Origin: an uncultured Verrucomicrobia subdivision 3 bacterium | Lineage (GTDB): Bacteria; Verrucomicrobiota; Verrucomicrobiae; Limisphaerales; CAMLLE01 | Assembly: GCA_946480555.1 (NCBI GenBank) | Contig: CAMLLE010000077.1 | Coordinates: forward strand, 1-9,582 | Reading direction: 5' to 3' | Length of the DNA: 9,582 nt | Shown: positions 1 through 7,627 of the stretch, piece after piece | Layout of the letters: every line of letters begins with the position of its first letter | Numbering within the stretch: the stretch's first letter is position 1 | Position numbers and translations under genes: made by a program | The notes under the pieces: generated by a model | The model's database searches: none | Told to the model about the DNA's origin: nothing | What the model saw: only the letters and a program-made list of their open reading frames with translations

Positions 1-1504
1 AGATGATCTCAGGCCACAACGCGTCCTTTCCGTCCCAGATCTGATCAAACGGCTTGTTGGGCTTGGCCGGAGACGCATCGCCGCCGTCATCTTTGCCGTC
101 TGTTCCGACCGAATAGAGCCGGAACTTATTCTCCGATGCCTTCTGGTAGCGAAGCGGTTTTCCGTCCATGGGATCCATTGGAAGGGTCGGCAGATAATTC
201 GGGACCAGTGCGTTCAGATTGGATGGAAGGATTGCAGAGACTTTTCGGTATTGCTCAATCGCGATCGCGGTCACTGCCAGGCGTTGCAGCGTCTGAGCCT
301 GAAGTTCCTTTCGGATAATCACGTCGGTGATTGAGAACGACCGATTGGAAAACAGGTAACGAAGACGGTCGTAGATGTTTCTCTCCTCTTCGTCGCCGAA
401 CAGAGTCTCGTAGAATTCGAGATCATGATCTTCTTTGTTTGCGAGCCCTGCCCAGGAATTCGTCCGAGCGAAACGCTCGCGATCAATCATGAACTGCCAG
501 CGGTTCAAACTGCGCAATTGATCCTGCGCCGACCAGGCAAACCGCCAGAACGGAGCGTAGATTCGATGGAGCACGAATCCACGCGCAGGAAGAGATCCCA
601 GCGCATTGCCCACTGTATCAATGACGTTCTCCTGCTCGTCCAAGGCGAACTCGAGATTTTTGGACGAATTGCGAAGCTGATTGCCGTAAGCCATGCCCAT
701 CGCACGTTCCATCTCCAGAGCGCGTCCCATGTCTTCCGCAAACCTTGGGCGATCCCATATCGCGTGCAGTTCCGCGAGTTGCGCCTGCGTCAGATTTCGC
801 GATTGGAGAACTTGCCAGGTGGTGTTGAAAGCGATGGTTGCGCAGGCGAATCGAACCAGCTGACAGATGACAAGCGGTTCCGGTTCCTGCATTACGACCA
901 GCCTTACCAATGCGCAAAGATTCGAATGCGCCGCGGTAAAATCCCTGCGATGCAGGTCATAAATCGTGGCGGCAGACAGAACCTGCGCCGCCTGCTTCAC
1001 CGTGTGCAGAGGTCCAATCTGGAAATCGAGGAACCCTTTGTTGTAGTCGAATCCACAACTGTACTCAGGAAGGGAGGTGGCGGCGTGAAGCTGTGCGATC
1101 AACTCACGCGAGTCGATTAATTTTGGAGCCAGCCAGTCCCAATCGTTCGTCTCTCCTTCGCCGGAATCCCACTCCGTCATCTTGGAGGCTGCCAGAATTT
1201 TTCCCGGCTCGGCGAATTTCATGGATGGTGGACCAGAAGAGGCATTCGTCAGGATGGACTCAGTCCGGTTCGTCAGCGTGGTCAGGAATGTGAATGCGTT
1301 CCGTTCCTGCTCAACGGGCTGCGGTAGAAGCGCGGTGACGCTCAGCTCTTCGCCCGCCGCTTTCAGCTGAGCCACCCGCCGCGTCAGCATGGATCTCCCC
1401 CGCAAGTGTTCGCACACGGCGAATCCGATCAAGCTGAGGACAAGGAATCCCAACAGAAACACCAGGCGTTTCAGCCAGCGACGTCGTTTCCTTGGTTCGA
1501 TCAT
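1..1504 (-). CDS. Membrane-anchored hypothetical protein with pseudopilin-like C-terminal region (3' end outside window)
   Basis: Reading the minus strand from the ATG at 1504-1502 gives 501 open codons down to the window edge with no stop, so the C-terminus is missing. I checked the register codon by codon. This ATG is the only start between the upstream in-frame stop (1588-1586) and the body of the protein; no clear Shine-Dalgarno precedes it. The N-terminus is basic (MIEPRKRRRWLKR), followed by one hydrophobic helix at about residues 14-30 (LVFLLGFLVLSLIGFAV), so the protein is probably anchored in the inner membrane with most of it outside the cytoplasm. The middle is helical and unrecognised. 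Near the end (about residues 440-490) it reads LPSNLNALVPNYLPTLPMDP, then GKPLRY, then FRLYSVGTDGKDGG. This resembles the C-terminal region of type II secretion pseudopilin-like proteins and of many verrucomicrobial and planctomycete hypothetical proteins. No function can be assigned. The plus-strand ORF at 425-1120 is its exact antisense register. Confidence 0.85.
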   Translation of the reverse strand, partial: MIEPRKRRRWLKRLVFLLGFLVLSLIGFAVCEHLRGRSMLTRRVAQLKAAGEELSVTALLPQPVEQERNAFTFLTTLTNRTESILTNASSGPPSMKFAEPGKILAASKMTEWDSGEGETNDWDWLAPKLIDSRELIAQLHAATSLPEYSCGFDYNKGFLDFQIGPLHTVKQAAQVLSAATIYDLHRRDFTAAHSNLCALVRLVVMQEPEPLVICQLVRFACATIAFNTTWQVLQSRNLTQAQLAELHAIWDRPRFAEDMGRALEMERAMGMAYGNQLRNSSKNLEFALDEQENVIDTVGNALGSLPARGFVLHRIYAPFWRFAWSAQDQLRSLNRWQFMIDRERFARTNSWAGLANKEDHDLEFYETLFGDEEERNIYDRLRYLFSNRSFSITDVIIRKELQAQTLQRLAVTAIAIEQYRKVSAILPSNLNALVPNYLPTLPMDPMDGKPLRYQKASENKFRLYSVGTDGKDDGGDASPAKPNKPFDQIWDGKDALWPEII

Positions 1505-1600
1505 AGAGTGCGTGACACGCAATCTGGCAAAGCGATTCCCGTGGGACAAGGCTGTTACGAATTTAATTGTCCTTCGGCGTAAAGGTTAATCCTGCACCTT

Positions 1601-2091
1601 CTATTTTGGTTGGTGAAGCTCGAGGACGTGTGGAATTTCTACTGGCATCGCGACTGGCAAACCCCGGCCGCCAGTCCGCAATAGAAACGAACAGGGGACG
1701 ATGTTGGGATCAGGTTGCACGGGTTTGGGAAAAATCACATCGCTCACGGCGACCTCCGACTGCCACGTCGCTCCATTCTCGAACGAGGCGCGTCCATAGC
1801 GTTGCAGGCTGTCGTCGGTTGTGTTGCGTTCGTCGTACCAACTCACAAAACCAAACCCTGCGCATTCACGGCCAGTGACGGACTCCATCGAGCTCGCCCA
1901 GTAGTGTCGGTGTTCAACTGGAGCGGCGCCGACCAGGTCGATCCGTTATCCGTCGAGCGCAGGAAAAAAATGTTTCCGGAATCGGGAGCATCCGTGGAGG
2001 TTCGAGCCAAGTAAACGTAATGAACCACGCCGTCTGGACCGACACCGGGCTGGCCCCAGCCTCCTTCGCGCCAGCGCTTCTGCCGGTTGAG
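1601..2091 (-). pseudogene. Remnant of a BNR-repeat (sialidase-like) protein, frameshifted and truncated
   Basis: Two overlapping minus-strand frames join into one recognisable protein piece. The upstream frame (2091 to about 1850) reads GWGQPGVGPDGVVHYVYLA and then FFLRSTDNGSTWSAPLQLN, which contains the S-x-D-x-G-x-T-W Asp-box of BNR/sialidase folds. It hits a stop right after VNAQGLVL. The other frame (about 1850 to 1601) carries on with FVSWYDERNTT, SFENGATW (a second Asp-box-like motif) and SDVIFPKPVQPDPNIVP, as expected for this family. Adding one base to the A4 run at 1847-1850 (T-run on the coding strand) restores NAQGLVFVSWYDERN. Downstream of QPDPNIVP the similarity stops, which suggests further damage or truncation. 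Upstream, a stop (2094-2092) and the palindromic repeats replace the N-terminus, and no signal peptide is seen. I call it a gene remnant rather than a sequencing error because both ends are also abnormal. An intact copy would be a secreted or cell-surface beta-propeller protein. Confidence 0.72.
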
Positions 2092-2116
2092 TCATCCGTA
2101 ACCTGCCAAATCAGGT

Positions 2117-2160
2117 GGGGCTGTGCTGCGGCGCAGCCCCATTTTCCGCACCAAAGGTGC
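2117..2160. repeat. Two adjacent hairpins, probable dispersed palindromic repeat
   Basis: GGGGCTGTGC (2117-2126) pairs with GCGCAGCCCC (2131-2140) as a 10-bp stem with one G-T pair and a 4-base loop. It is followed by ATTTTCC and then by GCACC-AAA-GGTGC (2148-2160). The first hairpin with a short T-run could act as a weak rho-independent terminator on the plus strand, but no plus-strand gene lies upstream of it. I think it more likely part of a dispersed intergenic repeat. Confidence 0.5.
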
Positions 2161-2163
2161 TAT

Positions 2164-2222
2164 GCCCATGGGCCAATTAGTCATCAGGATGGCATACTGT
2201 CCCATCCATCTGCGTAATTGGC
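2164..2222. repeat. Nested palindromes upstream of the regulator gene
   Basis: GCCCATGGGC (2164-2173) is a perfect 10-bp palindrome. It overlaps the outer arm of a nested structure: GCCAATTA (2172-2179) is the exact reverse complement of TAATTGGC (2215-2222). Inside it GGATGG (2187-2192) pairs with CCATCC (2202-2207) around a 9-base loop. The structure ends 118 bp before the regulator start. It may belong to the same repeat unit as the hairpins at 2117-2160, or it may be an operator for the regulator gene. The rest of 2223-2340 shows no gene and no clear promoter. Confidence 0.45.
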
Positions 2223-2340
2223 GAAATCCGCGGTGGTTTCCGTGAGAGCTGCCTATTGTCTGCCGAGCGCCGGACGAAGCTTTTCATGGACAGCCCGCCG
2301 CCAATTTGGAAAACATCCGCAGCCCATCTCAGGCACCACG

Positions 2341-3546
2341 ATGAAAGCCGCAATGTTGAACCAGGTTCCGCGGGTCGCATTGTTGATCGAATCGTCACGC
2401 ACCTATGGCCGTGGCATCCTGCGAGGCATCGCGCACTTTGCCCATGTTCATGGGCCGTGGTCCTTTTTCACGATTGAGCGTGATCTGCACGGGGGGGTGC
2501 CGCCAATGCTGGCGGAATGGCGGGGGGACGGGATCATCGCAAGGATCGAAGATAGTGCGATGGCTGCGAGGCTCCGCAAACTGGGGTGTCCTGTCATCGA
2601 TGTTCTCGGGCAGACGGATTTGCAGCATGTCCCGTCGCTTGACACGGATCCGGTGGCAGTGGCGCGCCTGGCGGTTGATTTCTATCTGAAGGCCGGCTTC
2701 CGGCATTTCGCTTACATCGGGTATCCGGGAATCCCATTTTCGGACAAACGACGTGCCGCGTTCGCTCAGTTGCTTCAGCAACAGGGCCGCTCATTGCGTG
2801 TGCTGCCGCATATGCCAGGGGCCTGCGGCCCGAAGCATATCCAGGCCATCGAGCAGGAAGGAATTGGCTTTGAGGGGACGATCGCCCGCTGGTTGCAGCA
2901 GCAACCGTGTCCGTTGGCAGTTCTCGCGTGCAACGACGTGCGTGCCCAGCAAGTTCTCAACGCCTGCCGCGAGCACGGCCTGCGGGTGCCGGATCAAATC
3001 GCAGTGATGGGAGTGGACAATGACGATGTGCTTTGTGCTTTGTGCGAGCCACCATTGAGCAGCATTGAGCCGGATGCGGAGCGGCTCGGTTATACCGCCG
3101 CCGAAATGATGGCGCGAATGATGAACGGCGAACCGAATGTGCCGGCCCGGACGCAGATTCCACCTGTCCGCCTGATCGAACGCGCTTCCACGGACGTGGT
3201 GGCTGTTGAGGATCCCATCACGGCGCATGCGGTGCGGTTCATCCGGGATAACATCGGACGAGGAATAGCCGTGAAAGACGTCATCGCTCACATGGGCCGC
3301 TCCCGCACCGACCTGGAACAGAGATTTCGCGTCGGTTTGAAGTCGAGCATCCGCCGTGAGATTCTGCGGCTGCGGCTCGCCCGCGTCTCGTCCTTGTTGC
3401 GTGACACCGATCTTACCATCGCTGACATAGCGCAGCGAAGCGGCTTCTCCAGCGCGGCCCATCTCTGCCGCCTGTTTCAAAAACGCTACGACATGTCTCC
3501 CACCGAATACCGGCGCAGTGATCTTCTGGCTCGTGCTTCGGTCTGA
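2341..3546 (+). CDS. XylR-family transcriptional regulator (sugar-sensing LacI-type domain + AraC HTH)
   Basis: A 401-residue cytoplasmic DNA-binding protein with the layout and length of E. coli XylR (about 390 residues). Residues about 10-280 form a periplasmic-binding-protein/LacI-like sensor: RVALLIESSRTYGRGILRGI at the start, FRHFAYIGYPG in the middle, then CNDVRAQQV, VMGVDNDDVLCALCEPPLSS and AERLGYTAAEMMARMM. Residues about 293-398 form an AraC/XylS double helix-turn-helix ending in LTIADIAQRSGFSSAAHLCR and RYDMSPTEYRR, the well-conserved second recognition segment. I chose the ATG at 2341 because family similarity starts about ten residues later and an AGG (2331-2333) lies 7 bases upstream. 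The frame stays open back to a TTG at 2218, but the extra residues look non-coding. Such regulators usually activate neighbouring sugar genes when a monosaccharide binds, so the transporter and DUF5107 genes downstream are the likely targets. The sugar cannot be read from sequence. Confidence 0.93.
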   Translation: MKAAMLNQVPRVALLIESSRTYGRGILRGIAHFAHVHGPWSFFTIERDLHGGVPPMLAEWRGDGIIARIEDSAMAARLRKLGCPVIDVLGQTDLQHVPSLDTDPVAVARLAVDFYLKAGFRHFAYIGYPGIPFSDKRRAAFAQLLQQQGRSLRVLPHMPGACGPKHIQAIEQEGIGFEGTIARWLQQQPCPLAVLACNDVRAQQVLNACREHGLRVPDQIAVMGVDNDDVLCALCEPPLSSIEPDAERLGYTAAEMMARMMNGEPNVPARTQIPPVRLIERASTDVVAVEDPITAHAVRFIRDNIGRGIAVKDVIAHMGRSRTDLEQRFRVGLKSSIRREILRLRLARVSSLLRDTDLTIADIAQRSGFSSAAHLCRLFQKRYDMSPTEYRRSDLLARASV

Positions 3547-3835
3547 CGGGGGTTGGGTCTGGCAATCCGGTGTTTGTTAAAGTGGACAACGAGATTGATG
3601 CCTTTGCCAATAGGCGCGATTTCGGAGCGGTGGTAATTCTCCCTCAGCAAGCCTTACTGCGAACACCTGACGCAGTCATGGCCGAAATGTGGCCCCGAGC
3701 AGTGGCGCGGTTTTGACGGCGACCCCGAACCTGGCGCCGCCGCATCTGGGATATGATGCCGCTAACTGCACGGGTGCGGCCGCTCTGTATGTTGTGCGCC
3801 TGGAGCGCATAATGGCCTGAAACAACACTCGCCAG
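3547..3835. other. 289-bp intergenic region between regulator and DUF5107 gene
   Basis: No convincing gene and no intrinsic terminator after the regulator stop. It should hold the promoter of the downstream operon. A TATGAT box (3752-3757) resembles a -10 element but lacks a -35 box at 16-18 bp; TTGACG (3713-3718) is 33 bp away. Missing -35 boxes are common in activator-dependent promoters, so this remains a weak candidate. An open frame at 3570-3716 (GTG start, 48 codons, VDNEIDAFANRRDFGAVVIL in part) has plausible codon use but is too short to call. Confidence 0.4.
3792..3812. promoter_or_regulatory. Operator-like imperfect palindrome
   Basis: TTGTGCGC (3792-3799), CTGGA, GCGCATAA (3805-3812): 8-bp arms with one mismatch around a 5-base spacer, ending 23 bp before the DUF5107 start codon. 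It could be a regulator site or a small 5' leader hairpin. AraC-type domains usually bind direct repeats, so assignment to the upstream regulator is only a guess. Confidence 0.3.
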
Positions 3836-6800
3836 ATGAAAAGAAAAATGAAGATTCAAAACGACACCCGGCTGAATGGCAAAAAAGCGCCGCCCCGGGC
3901 ATCACAGGTTTCCACGGTGAGTGTCCGCTCGGACGTCATCACGCTGCCCACGTATCTTCCCGCCGCGCCGGACAAGAATCCGATGTTTCTTGAGAAGCGC
4001 GTCTATCAAGGAAGCAGCGGCAAGGTCTATCCGCTGCCGTTCATCGATCGCATCGCCGAGAAACCCCTGGACCGCAAGTGGCAGGCGATCTGGATCGAGA
4101 ACGATTTTCTCCGCGTGCTCGTGCTGCCGGAGATCGGCGGGCGCATCCACGCGATCCTCGACAAGACCAACGGCTACGATCTCATCTACAATCAGCACGT
4201 CATCAAACCCGCGCTCGTCGGCTTGGCCGGGCCGTGGATTTCCGGCGGCATCGAATTCAACTGGCCGCAGCATCATCGCCCCGCGACCTTCCTGCCGGTC
4301 AATCACGAGATCGAGAAACACGTTGACGGTTCGGTGACGGTCTGGTGCAGCGATCACGATCCGATGGCGCGCATGAAAGGCATGCACGGCGTCTGCCTGC
4401 ATCCGGACCGGGCGTATGTGGAACTCAAGGTCCGCGCCTACAATCGCACCTCGCTCGCGCAAACCTTCCTCTGGTGGGCCAACGTCGCCACGCGTGTACA
4501 CGAGGCATATCAGAGTTTCTTCCCGCCGGATGTTTATTACGTCGCCGACCATGCGCGCCGTTCGATGAGCGAATATCCGCTCGCGCAAGGCAGCTATTAC
4601 GGCGTGAACTATGGCGAACGCGGCCGCACCGGCGTTCCCGCGAATGAAGTGCCGCGCCAGTTCGTGCCACCGCACTGCCGCGACAAATCCGCAATACCCA
4701 CCTACGCTCCCAACGACCTTTCCTTCTACGCCAACATTCCCGTGCCCACGTCCTACATGTGCATGGGCAGCCAGGAGGATTTTTTCGGCGGCTACGATTA
4801 CGCGGCGCAGGCCGGCATTGTTCACATCGCCAATCACCACATTTCACCCGGCAAAAAGCAGTGGACCTGGGGCAATCACGAGTTCGGTTACGCCTGGGAT
4901 CGCAATCTCACCGAGCGCGACGCAAAGGGCGGGTTCGGCCCATACATCGAAATCATGGCCGGCGTCTATACCGACAATCAGCCCGACTTCAGCTTCCTTC
5001 AGCCCGGCGAAACGAAGTCCTGGAGTCAGTATTGGTATCCCATTCAGAAGATCGGTCCGGCGCAACACGCGAATCTGAACGCCGCCATCAGCCTGATTGT
5101 TTCAGGCCGGAAGCTGCGCCTCGGCATTTCAGTCACGCAGAATTTTTCCGACGCGGGAATTCTGCTCACGGCGAAAGGCCAGATCGTTTATCGCGCCACG
5201 CGCGACCTGTCGCCCGGACAACCGGTCGTCACGGAGATTGATCTCGCCACAACTTTTGCTGAAACGGATTTACACCTCAGCATCGTGGACCGCACCGAAC
5301 AGGAAATCATTTCCTATCAGCCCAAGGCGCGCGCCAAGGGAGAAGTGCCCCCGCCCGCCACCGAACCGCTCGCGCCACGCGACATCGCGAGCACCGACGA
5401 GCTTTACGTCACCGGCCTGCATCTCGAGCAATATCGCCACGCCACGCGCTGCCCCACGCTTTACTGGCGCGAAGCGTTGCGCCGCGATCCGCTCGACGCC
5501 CGCTGCAACAACGCGCTCGGTTTGTGGCGCTACAAGCGCGGAGAATTCGTCCAGGCGGAGAAACATTTCCGCGCCGCCATCGCGCGGCTCACGTGCCGCA
5601 ACGCCAATCCCTGCGACGGCGAACCGTATTACCATCTTGCCCTTTGTTTGCGTCAGCTCGGTCGCGACGACGAAGCTTACGCCGCCTTTTACAGAGCGAC
5701 GTGGAATCAAGCCTGGGCCGCCGCCAGCTTCCACGCGCTCGCGGAGATTGACTGCGTCCGCCACAACTGGACGACCGCCGTGGAACACTTGAATCGCTCG
5801 TTGCGCTTTGACACGGACAACCTTCGCGCCCGCAACCTGAAAGTCGTCGCGCTGCGCAAACTCAATCGCGACGCGGAAGCGGACGCGTTGCTGCGCGAAA
5901 CGCTGTCGCTCGATCTGCTCGACTGGTGGGCGCGGCATTTGTGCGGCGATGCCTTGGGCTGCGATCTGCAGACGCAGCTTGATATCGCGCGTGATTTCGC
6001 GCGGGCGGGGCTGTTTGCCGAGGCAATTCAATTGCTTGTTTCGCCAATTGAATCCCAACGGGATTGCAGCACTCAGCCCAGGGTTGCAAGGAACGAGCTA
6101 CCCTGGGTCGTCGCCCACCCGACCCACAACCCTGAAGGGGTTGCAGCCTCCGGCGACGCAACCCCTTCAGGGTTGGAGGATTCATCGTTGCACACCCAGG
6201 GTAGTCGCTGTCGCGCCAACCCTGGGCTGAAAGACACAATCCCGTTGGGATTGCACAATCAGAGCTGGGGCGCGTGGCCGCTCGTTCACTACACGCTCGG
6301 CTGGATGGAGCAGAAACGCGGTGATGAGAAGGCTGCGTTGAAACATTTCAAGAAGGCGGCGGCACAGTCGCCCGATTATTGCTTCCCATCACGGCTGGAA
6401 GAAATCGCCATACTGGAGGCAGCCCGGCGCGCGAATCCGAAGGACGCGCGGGCGGCTTATTACCTGGGCAATCTCCTCTATGATCGTCGCCGCCATGAAG
6501 AGGCCATCAAGTTGTGGGAGCAGAGCGCCGCGCTCGATCCGAATTTCTCCATCGTCTGGCGCAATCTGGGCATCGCTTATTTCAACATCCGCCGCCAGCC
6601 CGCCAGGGCAAAGTCAATGTATGAGCGGGCGTTCAACGCCGATCCCACCGATGCCCGGTTGTTGTTCGAGCGCGACCAACTCTGGAAGCGCCTCGGCGAA
6701 AAGCCGGCGAAGCGATTGCGCGAACTGGAAAAGCAAATCGCCCTCGTTCAGCAGCGCGACGATCTGAGCGTGGAACTCTGCGCACTTTACAATCAAACCG

Positions 6801-7594
6801 GCCAGCACGAGAAGGCGCTGCAGATCGTGAGCACGCGCAACTTTCAGCCGTGGGAAGGCGGCGAAGGGGGCCCGCTCGGCCAATGGGTGCGCTCGCATCT
6901 GGCGTTGGGGCGTGCTGTGCTTCGTAGCAGCCAAGGTAACGAGGCTCAAACTACAAACCGGCAATTGGCAATCGGCAATCCGCAATTTGATCAGCGCCTC
7001 CTCACGTCGGCCGCTGCGCATTTCCGCGCCGCGCTGACCGCGCCGGAAAATCTGGGCGAAGCCAAGCACCTGCTCGCGAACCAGAGCGACATTCAATACT
7101 GGCTCGGCTGTGCGCTGGAGCAGTCCGGCGACCTGAAATCCGCGCGCCAGCATTGGCTCGCCGCCGCGACGTTCAAGGGCGACTTCCAGGAGATGATCGT
7201 TCGGGCGTTCAGCGAGATGACCTATTACTCTGCGCTGTCGTGGGAGAAACTCGGGCAACGCGCGAAGGCGAAGAGGCTGTTCCGCGACCTGCTCGCCTAC
7301 GCGACGCGATTGGAAAAGTCCGAGGCGAAGATTGATTACTTCGCTACGTCGCTGCCCACGATGTTGCTCTTCGAGGACGACCTGCAAGCCCGGCAGAAAA
7401 CCAACGCGCTCTTCCTGAAGGCACAGGCGCAATTGGGCCTCGGCCGGCGCGCGTCCGCCCAACGGCTTCTTGCCAACGTGCTCCACCGCGATCCAAACCA
7501 CGCGCTCGCCGGCGATCTACAAGCGCAGGCCACAGCAACGCCGGGCCGAATTCGCAAGACGAAACGCGCGGCGCGCTCGTCGCGGACGAAATGA
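3836..7594 (+). CDS. DUF5107 domain protein with tetratricopeptide repeats
   Basis: A 1252-residue protein without signal peptide or membrane segment, so probably cytoplasmic. Residues about 40-420 match the DUF5107 family: DKNPMFLEKRVYQGSSGKVY, LPEIGGRIHAILDK, SGGIEFNWPQHHRPATFLPV, MKGMHGVCLHPDRAYVEL, WWANVATRVHEAYQSFFPPD and WTWGNHEFGYAWDRNLT. As I recall, this domain has a galactose-mutarotase-like beta-sandwich fold; its reaction is not known to me. A second beta region spans about 421-510. From about 523 to the end come TPR-type helical pairs, for example near 543, 595, 660, 872 (YYLGNLLYDRRRHEEAIKLW), 905, 976 and 1086 (YWLGCALEQSGDL). The C-terminus is basic. Two in-frame insertions interrupt the TPR part, at residues 739-806 and about 1029-1052. 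The start at 3836 is the first in-frame ATG; 3848 is equally possible, and neither has a good ribosome site. It sits first in an apparent operon with a sugar porter, which suggests a role in carbohydrate binding or processing. Confidence 0.92.
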   Translation: MKRKMKIQNDTRLNGKKAPPRASQVSTVSVRSDVITLPTYLPAAPDKNPMFLEKRVYQGSSGKVYPLPFIDRIAEKPLDRKWQAIWIENDFLRVLVLPEIGGRIHAILDKTNGYDLIYNQHVIKPALVGLAGPWISGGIEFNWPQHHRPATFLPVNHEIEKHVDGSVTVWCSDHDPMARMKGMHGVCLHPDRAYVELKVRAYNRTSLAQTFLWWANVATRVHEAYQSFFPPDVYYVADHARRSMSEYPLAQGSYYGVNYGERGRTGVPANEVPRQFVPPHCRDKSAIPTYAPNDLSFYANIPVPTSYMCMGSQEDFFGGYDYAAQAGIVHIANHHISPGKKQWTWGNHEFGYAWDRNLTERDAKGGFGPYIEIMAGVYTDNQPDFSFLQPGETKSWSQYWYPIQKIGPAQHANLNAAISLIVSGRKLRLGISVTQNFSDAGILLTAKGQIVYRATRDLSPGQPVVTEIDLATTFAETDLHLSIVDRTEQEIISYQPKARAKGEVPPPATEPLAPRDIASTDELYVTGLHLEQYRHATRCPTLYWREALRRDPLDARCNNALGLWRYKRGEFVQAEKHFRAAIARLTCRNANPCDGEPYYHLALCLRQLGRDDEAYAAFYRATWNQAWAAASFHALAEIDCVRHNWTTAVEHLNRSLRFDTDNLRARNLKVVALRKLNRDAEADALLRETLSLDLLDWWARHLCGDALGCDLQTQLDIARDFARAGLFAEAIQLLVSPIESQRDCSTQPRVARNELPWVVAHPTHNPEGVAASGDATPSGLEDSSLHTQGSRCRANPGLKDTIPLGLHNQSWGAWPLVHYTLGWMEQKRGDEKAALKHFKKAAAQSPDYCFPSRLEEIAILEAARRANPKDARAAYYLGNLLYDRRRHEEAIKLWEQSAALDPNFSIVWRNLGIAYFNIRRQPARAKSMYERAFNADPTDARLLFERDQLWKRLGEKPAKRLRELEKQIALVQQRDDLSVELCALYNQTGQHEKALQIVSTRNFQPWEGGEGGPLGQWVRSHLALGRAVLRSSQGNEAQTTNRQLAIGNPQFDQRLLTSAAAHFRAALTAPENLGEAKHLLANQSDIQYWLGCALEQSGDLKSARQHWLAAATFKGDFQEMIVRAFSEMTYYSALSWEKLGQRAKAKRLFRDLLAYATRLEKSEAKIDYFATSLPTMLLFEDDLQARQKTNALFLKAQAQLGLGRRASAQRLLANVLHRDPNHALAGDLQAQATATPGRIRKTKRAARSSRTK
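6051..6252. repeat. 202-bp nested palindromic (MITE/REP-like) element inserted in frame in the TPR region
   Basis: Four perfect inverted arm pairs are nested around one centre near 6151: 6051-6066 with 6237-6252 (16 bp), 6073-6086 with 6217-6230 (14 bp), 6098-6108 with 6194-6204 (11 bp), and 6127-6144 with 6158-6175 (18 bp). Spacers on the two sides match in length (6/6, 11/12, 18/18) but not in sequence. Each arm is also a small palindrome with a CCC-n-GGG core, such as AATCCCAACGGGATT and CAACCCTGAAGGGGTTG. The reading frame continues through it. The protein resumes family sequence at SWGAWPLVHYTLGW, so the encoded residues (about 739-806) are extra. No clear target-site duplication is visible, and there is no transposase gene. 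It may be a non-autonomous mobile repeat. Confidence 0.85.
6921..6988. repeat. Second in-frame repeat insertion with 7-bp tandem repeats
   Basis: Inside the TPR gene, four tandem 7-mers run GGCAATT, GGCAATC, GGCAATC, CGCAATT (6960-6987). They are preceded by a segment (about 6921-6950) containing AGCAGCCAAGGTAACGAGGC, which I recall as resembling a dispersed verrucomicrobial repeat. The encoded stretch (SSQGNEAQTTNRQLAIGNPQ) is polar, unlike the helical flanks LALGRAVL and SAAAHFRAAL. It therefore looks like an insertion into a loop between helices. The boundaries are approximate. Confidence 0.5.
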
Positions 7595-7627
7595 TGTCTC
7601 GCGCATTTTGAGACGATGCCTCGCACC

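Noticed and set aside
425..1120. Plus-strand ORF of 231 residues
   Set aside because: It lies in the exact antisense register of the minus-strand membrane-anchored gene, which has a proper start, a hydrophobic anchor and a recognisable C-terminal motif.
2218..2340. Upstream TTG start extending the regulator by 41 residues
   Set aside because: The extra residues show no family similarity and begin inside the palindrome at 2215-2222; the ATG at 2341 fits the family start and has an AGG at a suitable distance.
3713..3757. Sigma-70 promoter TTGACG...TATGAT
   Set aside because: The spacer is 33 bp, about twice the usual length; only the TATGAT box is kept as a weak candidate.
3644..3859. Minus-strand ORF of 71 residues in the intergenic gap
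   Set aside because: No recognisable motif, and it overlaps the start of the DUF5107 gene.
3902..4840. Minus-strand ORF of 312 residues
   Set aside because: Antisense shadow of the well-supported DUF5107 domain; composition is typical of reverse reading of high-GC genes.
6051..6252. CRISPR array
   Set aside because: The repeated arms are inverted and nested, not direct repeats with spacers, and no cas gene is present.
6614..7501. Minus-strand ORF of 295 residues
   Set aside because: Antisense shadow of the TPR region.
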